NCBI GenBank assembly: GCA_025084515.1
Contig: JAJAGP010001506.1
Coordinates: forward strand, 120,946 to 184,945
Origin: Ancistrus triradiatus
Taxonomy: Eukaryota > Chordata > Actinopteri > Siluriformes > Loricariidae
Direction of reading: 5' to 3'
DNA length: 64,000 nucleotides
Positions 55,030-64,000 of this stretch are shown piece by piece. The notes under the pieces are model-generated. The model made no database searches. It worked only from the letters and a program-made list of their open reading frames with translations, and was not told the DNA's origin. The stretch's first letter is position 1, and each line of letters begins with the position of its first letter. The position numbers were made by a program, and so were the translations under genes.

Positions 55030-56150
55030 GTATTGTGTACCTTAAGAAATGTAACCATGTAATACTTGCAAGCTACTCAGTTTAAAAAGTAGCACTGCTA
55101 TGATGTGTGTTAGGTTTGTTAGCACTGCTCACAGCCTGTTTAGCATCTTCAACTTTGACTCTAATTTACTGTATATCTGTATTCAAACTTTACAGTCATA
55201 AAACATTTTTCTGACTCAGTCATTTTCACACAACGATTACAGTCAGTGCTAGCAAGAAGAACTTGATTAGCACAGCTAGTTACACAGCTAGTTCCCAGGC
55301 CCCTAGCCTCTGCCCCAGCGGGCGTCGTGGCACTATAACAGCTGCCCGATCTGATTGTGTGTCAGGGAAAGGGCTGTGTAAGCAACAGGAAATCAGTGCT
55401 CAGGTAATCTAGCAGGAAGCTCCTGGCTCCGGCCGCGCCACAGACCGACCTGCTTTTCATTTACGTGGAAGCTCTCGTCAGACGCTCGCTACACAAACAC
55501 ACGACAGAGACGAATATGCAAGCAGGACACCCCAGTGCTTTTTAATTCCCCCACGTATTGTGCTAGTTCCTCAAGTATGCAAAGTGCCCCGGGAACGTCA
55601 CAGAGCAGCTTAATAATTCTAGTAACGTGTTCAAATTCTTGTACATAAGCTGGTGTTTTTAGTCAAAACAAACTGTATTACACACACATCACAAACTGTC
55701 TAAAGCATTAAATGTTTTCCCGTGTGCCTTTCCAATTGTCAACTAAAATGAAATGTTTTAATATCAATTTATCAATGATCTCCAATCTTATCTCCACAAC
55801 CAATGGCAATTATGCAAAAAAGCATCTGTTGACATGAAAATACTTGTCATAATTAATAAACCTTCCCTTTTTATATTGTTGATCCCAACAGTAAATTACC
55901 CTAGGCATAATTACATTTAATTATACTATACTTAAGAAAGATTTATGAACATAACTTGCATAATTGCTGTATTTATCCTGATTAATGACAGTTATCATGT
56001 GGGGAGGCGATTTATAGGCCGTAAGTCAAACAGAAATAAGTTTTGACAACATCTGAAATGGCCATATGTATATGTACACTGTTCCAATGAGTGGTTTTGG
56101 CAAAACCACATAATTCCCTCTAGCCAGTTAATCCCTTGGTAGTAAAACTG
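55030..56150. other. Candidate conserved non-coding region
   Basis: 55300-55640 is GC-balanced and repeat-free (CGATCTGATTGTGTGTCAGG; CCACGTATTGTGCTAGTTCC). 55680-56040 is AT-rich but complex: CAATGGCAATTATGCAAAAA, GACATGAAAATACTTGTCAT, AATTAATAAACC, CATAATTACATTTAATTATA. Such AT-rich, motif-dense text without simple repeats is typical of developmental enhancers. No exon seen. Confidence 0.4.
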
Positions 56151-56184
56151 GTCATACTGAAGAGCTTAGGCTATGTACATGGTG

Positions 56185-56960
56185 CAGGTGAAAGTGGAAT
56201 AGGCCCGTGCCACCAGGGAACAACAAATCCACTGATGGAATAACCTACTTGTTCAGTATATTCAGGTAGTTCATTCTTTGGGCACATAACGTTGCTGAAC
56301 CTAGACCTGATCAACTGCAGCAACCCCAGATCATGACACTGCCCCCACAAGCTTGTATGGTAGGCACTAGGCATGATGGGTGCATCACTTCAGCTGCCAC
56401 TCTTCTTACCCGGATGAGCCCATCACTCTAGAACAGGGTAAATCTGGACTCGTCAGACCACATGACCTTCTTCCGTTGCTCCAGAGTCCAATCTTTATGC
56501 TCCCTAGCAAATTAAAGCCGTTTTGCTCGTTAGCCTCACTGATGAGTGGTTTTCTTAAGGCTATACAGCTATTGCGTCCCAATCCCTTGAGTTCCCTTTA
56601 CATTGTGCGTGTGGAAATGCCCTTACTTTCACTATCAATCAAAGATTTTTTTCAGACCACATTCCTTCCTCGAAGATGATGTTTCCCCACTATCCTTCCA
56701 CTTTTTAATAACGCATTGGACAGACACCCGATTTTAGTAGTTTCATCTCCTTTGTTTGTTTTCTCTGCTTGGTACATGCCAATAGTCTGACCCTTCTGAA
56801 ACAGATTAACATCTTTTCCACGACCACAGGATGTTTAACAAATGAGAAGCTACTCACTGCATCAGTTAGGGCTAAATAACTTGTTGCCAGCCACCAATAC
56901 AGTCATTACCTATTTGCTTAGTTAAAAGCCATTTAACTGACCTTTTTTGGCTAGGCAGTA
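56185..56960 (-). pseudogene. Tc1 subfamily B remnant
   Basis: Plus-strand text GGGCACATAACGTTGCTGAA, TGACCAACTGCAG-like (here TGATCAACTGCAGCAACCCC) and GGTAAATCTGGACTCGTCAG is the reverse of the B transposase core (SDESRFTLF-type motif near 56445). The helix-turn-helix part follows to 56830. The 5' terminus is decayed (TTTTTTGGCTAGGCAGTA at 56942-56960). The C-terminal quarter is missing and many stops are present. Confidence 0.75.
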
Positions 56961-56984
56961 TGAGTGTGTGTATCGCTCCACCAG

Positions 56985-57060
56985 GGAACGAACTAAGGAC
57001 CTTCTTGCTGTGAGGTAACAGTGCTACCCACCAAGTCACCGTGCCACCCTGATCTAGTAG
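56985..57060 (-). repeat. SINE-like dispersed fragment
   Basis: The reverse complement reads GGTGGCACGGTGACTTGGTG, then GTAGCACTGTTACCTCACAG, a common fish repeat head. A second dispersed fragment is at 57230-57350. Confidence 0.55.
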
Positions 57061-57389
57061 TGTATACTGGCCAGCGATTAGATCTGAACAGCCAATGAAA
57101 ACTGAGCATGAAAAGTCAACTTCCTGAGTTTACTTTTCGTGCTCCTTTTTCTTCTTCAGGCGTGCAATGGTCATCTACAATGGAGGACCAGTTAACTGAG
57201 TTGTGGCAGGAGCACGAGTGCCTGTACAACCTAAGTTCCAAGAACTACCACAACCTGGCACACCCTGTCTAGGGTTGTTCCTGCCTCATGCCCCGTGTTT
57301 CCGGGTCTCCCATGACCCTGTCCAGGATGAAGCGGATAAGAAAGTGAATGAATGACTTTAAAAGTCACGAGTGTACTCAAAGCGTTAGA

Positions 57390-57550
57390 CATTTACATTA
57401 TTTAGGAGACGCCCCTATTCAGACTTGAAACAGATGCAATCCAAGAAAATTTTGGGTCTTGCTCAAGGACCACACATGGCAGCTTGGCAAAGGTAGGATT
57501 TGAACCCTGGACCTTCTGGTACACAGTCCAGTACCTTAACGGCTAGGCCA
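57390..57550 (-). repeat. V-SINE-like SINE
   Basis: TTTAGGAGACGCCCCTATTC, GGGTCTTGCTCAAGGACC and the reverse B box GGATTTGAACCC in V-SINE order. Confidence 0.75.
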
Positions 57551-57559
57551 GAGCAAATA

Positions 57560-58630
57560 TTTCAGACCACTTTGTTAGTTAAAAGTTGCATTTTTCACTT
57601 TGTTTTGTTGAAATGACATATTTCCTTTCATATGTACTTTCATCTCCACCGTATAGCAAAACATAGCACAACTGAGAAACAAAGGTAGATGGAGGACAGT
57701 TAACAAACTCCGTGCATTCCAAAGGCCAGTTCACTAAAAGATCAAGTTAAACTGCCTGCTCTTAGCATCGGTGTGTGAAAAGGCCCCAGGGTCCTTTTGT
57801 AACTCCTGGTAGACGGCATGTTTGGCTCAAAGGGAGGGGTTCGCTGGGTTTCACCAGGGCCCCATACGACCCACAGGGGTCATGAGGCCAAACGCAAAAG
57901 TGACAATGTGGATAATTGCCGGCTAAAGATAATGGCCTGCTGAATGAGATCAATTACTTTCCATGGATGGCGAGGGAAAAACAGTGAGCTGAACTCTGAC
58001 CCTGCAAGATGTCTACTGGTGCGGAACCGTGAGACATGAGGATGTGTGGCTGACAGAGAGGGCACGCACACGCACACACACACACACACCACTATATATG
58101 AAAATAACTCATGGAAATGTCGAGTGCAAATGACACACGTAGAACCACACTAACATGGTGATACCCAGGCTACTTGACCTCTCCTTTCAAACAAAGGCAG
58201 TCCCACTTGAAAACAACCCATTTGTTTAAACTATATTTCCATCTGGCACCAGAACTGAAAGCACTATCATTCGTCATGTGACTTATCGTGTCTCATCATC
58301 ACTTATCCCGACCCACTTTATGCCAAAGATGCAAAGCATCAAAGTGTTGTTATACTAGTAAAAGAATGGGTGCAGAAAACTATTTGCATCGGGAGGCCTG
58401 TCTATGAACGTCTGACGCATGGCTTTACGTCGAACAAGCTCTGACGTGCATCTTTGAGGACCTCTGTGTAAACTGTGGCTCATCGGCATTACGGGAGATC
58501 GCCGATAACCATGGAAAATCTATTCAAATGAGAGAAGTTTACAAGTGTTTCCTCAGGCAGAGCTGGAGAACTAGGTTTTGTGATTTTGTTTATGCCACAC
58601 ACATCGCACTAATGCTTCCATTGCGTCATA
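57560..58630. other. Candidate conserved non-coding region
   Basis: 57730-58030 is repeat-free with ACCCACAGGGGTCATGAGGC and GGCTAAAGATAATGGCCTGC then TGAATGAGATCAATTACTTT (GATA- and homeodomain-like cores). 58330-58620 is also repeat-free (GGCATTACGGGAGATCGCCG). A CA run lies at 58066-58089. Confidence 0.4.
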
Positions 58631-58632
58631 TA

Positions 58633-59506
58633 CAGTGGTGTGAAAAAGTGTTTGCCCCCTTCATGATTTCCTATTTTTTTGCATTCTTGTCACACTTAAG
58701 TGTAAATGTAATGAGATGTTCCAAAGAGTTCAACTTTTGTCTCGTCAGTCCACAGAATGTTTTCCCAAAAGTCTTGGGAATCATCAAGATGTGTTCTGGA
58801 AAAACTGAGACATTTTTGCCCAGTCTCTTTCTTACCGTGGAGGCATGAACACTGATCTTTACTGAGCTTAAGTGAGGCCTGCAGTTCTTTGGATGTTGTT
58901 GTGGGGTCTTTTGTGACCTCTTGGATGAGTCATCGCTGCACTCTTGGGGTAATTTTGGCCGGCTCACCACTGTTCCATGTCTTCTCCATTTGTGGATAAT
59001 GGCTCTCACTGTGGTTCGTTGGAGTACCAAAGCTTTAGAAATGGCTTAATAACCCTTTCCAGACTGATAGATCTCAATTTCTTTCTTTCTCAGTTGTTCC
59101 TGAATTTCTTTGGATCTTGGCATGATGTGTAGCTTTTAAGGATCTTTTGATGTGCTTCACCTCAGGCAGGTCCTATTTAAGTGATGTCCTGATTGAGAAC
59201 AGGTGTGACAATAATCAGGCCTGGGAGTGGCTAGAGACAGTGAACTCAGGTGTGATAAACCATAATTAAGTAACGTTTTAACAGGGGGTGGGGCAAGGGG
59301 GGGGGGGCAATCCCTTTTCACACAGGGCCATGTAGGTTTGGATTTTTTTCTCCTGTAATAATAAATACCTTCATTTTTGTGTTTACTTGTGTTGTCTTTG
59401 ACTAATATTTAAATTGGTTTGAGTTTCCCAAACACTTAAGTGTGACAAACACATGAACAAAAAAAAAAAAAAAGAAATCAGGGGGCAAACACTTTTTCAC
59501 ACCACT
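58633..59506 (-). mobile_element. Tc1 subfamily E, internally deleted
   Basis: Left CAGTGGTGTGAAAAAGTGTT and right AACACTTTTTCACACCACTG form terminal inverted repeats, with TA on the left flank. At 874 bp it is roughly half a normal Tc1. A TG/TA/CA microsatellite starts at the right edge. Confidence 0.9.
58700..59123 (-). pseudogene. Tc1-E transposase, N-terminal part only
   Basis: Starts at MPRSKEIQEQLRKK (59123). A stop interrupts after the SGKGY motif of the first helix-turn-helix (near 59046). It then continues as AISKALVLQRTTVRAIIHKW and a second domain (VHASTVRKRLG near 58830). A frame change lets the first catalytic motif WTDETKVELFG be read near 58735. The text then joins the terminal repeat, so the second Asp and the Glu are deleted. 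Confidence 0.8.
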
Positions 59507-59540
59507 GTGTGTGTGTGTGTATATATACACATGTATATAC

Positions 59541-59619
<79 letters not shown>
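59505..59619. repeat. Compound microsatellite (TG)n(TA)n(CA)n(TA)n
   Basis: TG at 59505-59520, TA/TACA mix to 59553, CA to about 59600, TA to 59619. Confidence 0.95.
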
Positions 59620-59722
59620 AACAAATATACACAGTGAGTTAGTTAACATTTGTGAAATATTTCCTATTGAATATAGATCTTTAAAACCAAGAATGAAAGA
59701 ATGAATGAATACATTTCCACAG

Positions 59723-60396
59723 TGGTACCTCAAACCAAATTTTTCCCTTAAGGAATAATGTAAATTGAATGAACCCGTTCCAGACCGCCCGAAAATCCAC
59801 ACTGTATAAGGCATTATACGCAATAATGGAGTTGTATTGTACAGGTGCTCCCTGATTTATGATGGGGATATGTTCAGACAAGTCCATCATAAGTCAAATG
59901 TAACATGAACCGATGAGTTTAATGAGTGTTTGGTAGAGCAGTCTATGCTGTATCATAGTGGAGTTTATGATAAGTAATGATAAATAATTTAAACACTTAC
60001 ATTAACCTACAGTGGGCCAAAATTATTAACACAAAGCTTATTTTATAATAAAGTGTTGCGAAATCTCTTGTAGTTTACTGAGTAATGGATTGAAAGTGAC
60101 AAGTAAAAGCAAAACACTTACTCTATTGATGAACTCCGGGTGCTAGCATAGCTGCCAAGTTAACTGTAGCCTGTGTTCTGGAGCATTCATTTTGCTTTTG
60201 GTTGGCTCTTATAAATTAACCTTTCTAGGACCCATGGAGACTTATTTGCACTAAGAATAAAGTGCTGCAGATGTAAAAATAAAGAAAAAACACGATAAAC
60301 CTCGGAGATCTTCTCTGAGGACTATTGTGAATCTGAATCAAATTTTTCTAGTCAAAAATAGTGGAGAACCGAATTTACTGAGGTACCACTCTACTC
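59723..60396 (+). mobile_element. Tigger-like non-autonomous element (family M)
   Basis: Left CAGTGGTACCTCAAACC; the right ...TACTGAGGTACCACTC is its reverse. The interior CAGGTGCTCCCTGATTTATG, TTGATGAACTCCGGGTGCTA matches 40400-41079. No transposase. Confidence 0.75.
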
Positions 60397-60426
60397 AAGG
60401 TCAATTCTGTATGACACTGAAATATA

Positions 60427-60700
60427 CAGTACCATGCAAAAGTCTTAGGCTACCATTAAATTTATATTTTTAGCAAAGGTATAATGTCCATGTCCAACTT
60501 GGATTTCCCACTCCATAATCCTCTTTTCCACTGATCTTCATTCCAATCTTTGTCAGATTATGCATGTCTTTGCCTTTTCACACTCTTTCCCTTCCGAAAA
60601 AGTTTTCTTGGCTGCTACCCTTCCGAAAAACCAGAAGGATCAACTTGGTATCCAGCTGTCATATGTTGCTATTACTCAAAGTACAGGAGTGGCATCCATT
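60427..60700 (+). mobile_element. Family I short element, right end lost
   Basis: TA followed by CAGTACCATGCAAAAGTCTT, with the interior CCACTGATCTTCATTCCAAT as in 33935. It runs into Tc1-G text near 60697. Confidence 0.7.
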
Positions 60701-60975
60701 GTGGTCTTCTTCTGCTATAGCCCAGCTGATTCAAGGTTCAACGTTGTAACGTCTGGATATTTGAGTTACTGTTAAAACAAAACTGCCACTCACTGGATAT
60801 TTTCTCTTTTTCACACCATTCTTTGTGAACCCTGGATATGCTGTGTGTGAAAATCCCAGAAGAACAGTAGTTTCTGAAATACTCACGCCAGCCGGTCTAG
60901 CACCAACAACAATGTCACGTTCAAAGTCACTTAAATCACCTTTCTTCCCCATTCTGATGCACACTTAGAGTCAAC
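60697..60975 (-). pseudogene. Tc1 subfamily G transposase, N-terminal fragment
   Basis: Minus-strand reading starts near MGKKGDLSDFERDIVVGAR (about 60952), followed by ISETTVLLGFSHTAYPGF, a helix-turn-helix with one substitution cluster. A stop in the frame sits about 15 codons later and an internal deletion near 60745 removes much of the second domain. The catalytic half is absent. It belongs to the same subfamily as 30935-31297. Confidence 0.8.
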
Positions 60976-61106
60976 TAGATGGGCTCCTTAATAACGCATT
61001 ACTGATGATGGACTAGGGACACTACTAAGGAGTTAGTGATTCATTTTGGACATAACTATATCTTTTACAGCATGCTGTGTGGATTACATACATGTCAAAA
61101 TTGTGT

Positions 61107-61198
<92 letters not shown>

Positions 61199-61636
61199 AT
61201 ATTACATTGTATTCTTTTGTATGACTATCCTAATGCTGAAGAAAACAAACAAAGGCAAACGCAAGTGATTTAAAAAAAGATACTATGGCCTATGAGTGAA
61301 GACTGAAGTTTGTGTGTCTGTGTGTGTGAGAGAGTATTGTTTAGATCCCGTGTGGGGTTTTTCATTTAAAACCATATAAAAGCAGTAAATGCCAAGCTCA
61401 ATTACAGCAAAAGAGGTCATTAACTAAACCTCTAAAGAGTGTGAGTTTCACTGAGTAACTCTCTCTCTCTTTCTTGTCCAACCCAAATCATGCTCCGAGG
61501 CTGTTTGCTCTTGTCTGCGCTCCCTTAAAAAACACGCCGAGCCGTTTGCTCCGGTATGTTTTGCCGCTGGTTATATGAGCTCAGACGAGATCTATGTCAT
61601 GTTTGTACACACCTTGACATTCATACAAGACGATCC

Positions 61637-61637
<1 letters not shown>
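60976..61637. other. Microsatellite and candidate conserved DNA
   Basis: (CA)n then (TA)n at 61107-61193. 61480-61637 is repeat-free (CTCCGAGGCTGTTTGCTCTT; CCGTTTGCTCCGGTATGTTT). Confidence 0.4.

Positions 61638-61675
<38 letters not shown>
61638..61675. repeat. (GT)n microsatellite
   Basis: Perfect GT run. Confidence 0.95.
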
Positions 61676-61676
<1 letters not shown>

Positions 61677-62038
61677 CATCCCTCTATCTGCCTGATCTCT
61701 ACCTGTTTTGAGAGTTATGTGCACAACGTGTGCTGGTATTATTCCAACGTACTTGGAGGCAAAATTTTGCGCAAACCGACACTAACATAACAGCAGTTCT
61801 AGGCGAGCAATAAGCAGCCATGTTTAATAGGGAAGCAGCTTGTGTAAACTATTACACCTGCACTGTGTTCCAGTTTCTATTTGAGATAATTACAGATACT
61901 GCAATTGTAAAATGCAATTGTTTATGTGTGCTCGAGACTGATTTTATTTTGATTATAGTCATTTTACTGTAAAACACGATTTATGACCGAGTGCTGTCAG
62001 TCTGAGCACCTTAACACAAGTCAAAACATTAAAAACCA
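61676..62038. other. Unassigned DNA
   Basis: Nothing recognised apart from a low-repeat block at 61700-61800. Confidence 0.3.
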
Positions 62039-62039
62039 T

Positions 62040-62268
62040 CTGGGTACATGCACTTAATAATTCGATAACTGCAAAAAAATCTGATTTTGTCTGTAATCGG
62101 ATCAAGGAGTATACATGCACTTGAGCAATCAGTTAATGGGAAACCTCTGGGTTTACATGACTTACATGATCCAATTTCTACTTTGCAAACCAGGTAATAA
62201 TCTCACAGAAAGATGTGACAAACTTTATTCTTTATTATTAAATAATCAAATTCTTCATTTTCTTTCAT
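62040..62268 (-). mobile_element. Family K half element
   Basis: TACATGCACTTAATAATTCG, CTGTAATCGGATCAAGGAGT and ACTTGAGCAATCAGTTAATG are K right-half text in reverse. It joins M text at 62269. Confidence 0.65.
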
Positions 62269-62830
62269 TTTTCCCATAAGGAATAATGTAAGTTGAATGA
62301 TCCGTTCCAGATCCCCAGAAAATCCACACTGTATAAGGCATTATATGCAGTAATAGAGTTGCTCCCTGATTTATGATGGGCATATATTCCGACAAATTCA
62401 TCACAAGTTAAACGTATCATGAACCAATGACTTTAATATAGTCTATACTGTATCATAGCGGAACCAACCTTGCTGTTTAAAAAAACGTACATTAACCTAT
62501 AGTTGGCCAAAATCATTAACCCAAAGCGTATTTTTAAATAAAGTGTTGAAAAATCTCATGGAATTTAGTGGGTAATGGATTGAAAGTGAAAAGTAAAACA
62601 CTTACTCTACTGGTGAACTCTGGGCGCTAGCTGCTAATGCTAACTGCTCAACCTGAGGATTCAGTCCTTCATTTCCTTTCGGTTGGCTGTAAACATCAAC
62701 CATTTTAGGACCCACGGGGACTTATTAGCACAACGAATAGAGTATTGTATATGCGAAAATAAAGAAAAACATGATAAAAATAGTGGAAAGCTTCACTGAG
62801 AAACAGCTATTGTAAGACTGTTCTGCGTTT
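62269..62830 (+). mobile_element. Tigger-like non-autonomous element fragment (family M)
   Basis: CCCATAAGGAATAATGTAAG, GTATAAGGCATTATATGCAG and CTGGTGAACTCTGGGCGCTA match the M interior. Both termini are lost. Confidence 0.65.
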
Positions 62831-63508
62831 AATTCCAGGACTGTACTTGGACTCTTCTTACAGTTTAAAATAAAAAATTCCAACCTACAGATATCATAAG
62901 AATGATATAATAAGAATGATTTCAAACTTTTCCTCCTTTGTGTCTCTAACGCTGACAGGACTGAATATTCTGGCAGGTGCAGCCAACAAGAGAAAAAAAA
63001 ACACACATTAATTCCACATGTTATTGAGAACAAGTTTTCAAATAAACTAATCCTGTTACAAATACAACTTACCAAAGACAGCGGTTTATGGAGCGCCAAC
63101 ATGTTCATACAAAGAGATGGGGTTATTTAACGTAATCCCATAGTGCTAAAAGCAGTACTATCTAAATGTATTAACTGCTGAAATAACTTGGGTTAAGACT
63201 ATTGAATAATGATTTCAAACAGTGTTTATCATTGTAATTATTGTTAATTTTAAGTATAATACAGGGCTGTCAAAGTTTTACAATGCATCAATTTTGTAAA
63301 CAGTCACACTTTCCCTGCGAAGGACATAAACTTACAGACTGTGCCCCAAATGGTTGCCTACTCACTATTCTACACAATCTACATCCTACATAGAGCAGAA
63401 TTAACCTATAGGAACCAGAGATGGTAGGGGGTACACTGTGTGGTTTAATAAAATGGTACACAAGATAACATCCCAAACAAGGTGGATCTAATAAAAGAAT
63501 CTAATGTA
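62831..63508. other. Unassigned DNA
   Basis: A 127-codon minus frame (62725-63108) starts in unique text and ends in M-element text; it has no domain or splice support. 63330-63480 resembles degraded repeat text (GTGCCCCAAATGGTTGCCTA). Confidence 0.35.
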
Positions 63509-64000
63509 CAGTGAGGCAAAAAAGTATTTAGTCAGCCACCGATTGTGCAAGTTCTTCTACTTAGAAAGATGAGAGAGGTCTGTAATTTTCATCAAAGGTA
63601 CACCAACTATGAGAGACAAAATGAAAAAAAAAAATCCAGGAAATCACATTGTAGGATTTTTAAAGAATTTAATTGTAAATCATGATGAAAAATAAGTATC
63701 TGGTCAACCACAAACAAGCAAGATTTCTGGCTCTCACAGACCTGTAACTTCTTCTTTAAGAAGGTCTTCTGTCCTGTCTTCTACCTGTATTAATGGCAGC
63801 TGTTTGACCTCGTTATCTGTATAAGACACCTGTCCACAGCCTCAAACAATCAATTCAACAAAGTCAACCATGGCCAAAACCAAAGAGCTGTTGAAGGACA
63901 CCAGGAAGAAACTTGTAGACCTGCACCAGGCTGGGAAGAGTGAATCTACAATAGGCAAGCAGGTTGGTGTGAATAAATCAACTGTGGGAGCAATTGTAAT
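63509..64000 (+). mobile_element. Tc1 subfamily A, 5' part, cut by window end
   Basis: Terminus CAGTGAGGCAAAAAAGTATT preceded by TA; standard leader; continues past the window. Confidence 0.9.
63870..64000 (+). CDS. Tc1-A transposase, N-terminal 43 codons (partial at window end)
   Basis: The ATG at 63870 is the standard start (MAKTKELLKDTRKK). The reading frame is open to the window edge and covers most of the first helix-turn-helix (GKQVGVNKSTVGAIV). The leader matches the other A copies apart from small indels. Whether the catalytic domain is present cannot be seen. This is the only A copy whose visible coding part is undamaged, so it is the one most worth extending. Known role of the family: cut-and-paste transposase acting in the nucleus on the element's terminal repeats, inserting at TA. 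Confidence 0.75.
   Translation, partial: MAKTKELLKDTRKKLVDLHQAGKSESTIGKQVGVNKSTVGAIV

Overview
This window looks like nuclear DNA of a ray-finned (teleost) fish, probably an otophysan such as a catfish or relative; the lineage call is an inference. The signs are many decayed Tc1/mariner elements of fish-type subfamilies, tRNA-headed SINEs with the V-SINE-like core, long CA, TA, GATA, CATC and TAA microsatellites, and low gene density. No complete host gene is visible. The best host coding feature is one 199-bp internal exon on the minus strand (21160-21358). It has an open frame, vertebrate-like codon use and splice sites at both ends. I do not recognise the protein.

Layout. 1-1.6 kb and 39.0-40.4 kb carry two inverted copies of one segment, both fused to a dispersed inverted-repeat element (family K here; termini GAGTGCGTTTACATGCACTT). 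K also occurs at 6.0-6.8, 7.6, 16.6, 17.3, 34.9-36.2 and 62.0 kb. 9-27.5 kb is dense in DNA transposons: a Tc1 subfamily I call A (12.5, 14.5, 18.2 kb), B (19.6 and 26.8 kb), C (22.4 kb, inside a GATA array), TA-flanked short derivatives (15.4, 21.5 kb) and a Tigger-like element (25.2 kb). 28-39 kb is mixed: old repeats, a 0.9-kb CATC array with higher-order structure at 33 kb, an LTR-like segment at 31.5 kb, and low-repeat stretches that look like conserved non-coding DNA. 42.0-43.9 kb holds a satellite of about nine units of 180-240 bp rich in TTCCAGT. Diverged relatives lie at 44.6, 47.5, 48.3, 50.1 and 51.2 kb, and a Tc1-A element (48.6-50.1 kb) sits inside that field. A 450-bp TTA/TAA/AAC array lies at 45.2 kb. 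52-64 kb holds Tc1-D (a decayed but nearly full-length transposase at 53.8-54.8 kb), B, E, Tigger-like and K remnants, and a fifth A copy cut by the window end.

How it fits together. The low-repeat stretches between transposons (about 7, 8.6, 17.6, 20.9, 24.2, 30.4, 36.4, 38.6, 46.8, 51.6, 53.2, 55.4-56.0, 57.9, 58.4 and 61.5 kb) have the composition of distal enhancers or conserved non-coding elements. They suggest a large intron or gene desert, perhaps of the gene that owns the minus-strand exon. This is inference; only alignment to other fish can test it. The mobile DNA is nearly all dead. The most interesting part is the rearranged Tc1-A copies: two carry inverted 5' ends joined at the same breakpoint motif, and one deletion leaves an in-frame 51-codon mini-transposase.
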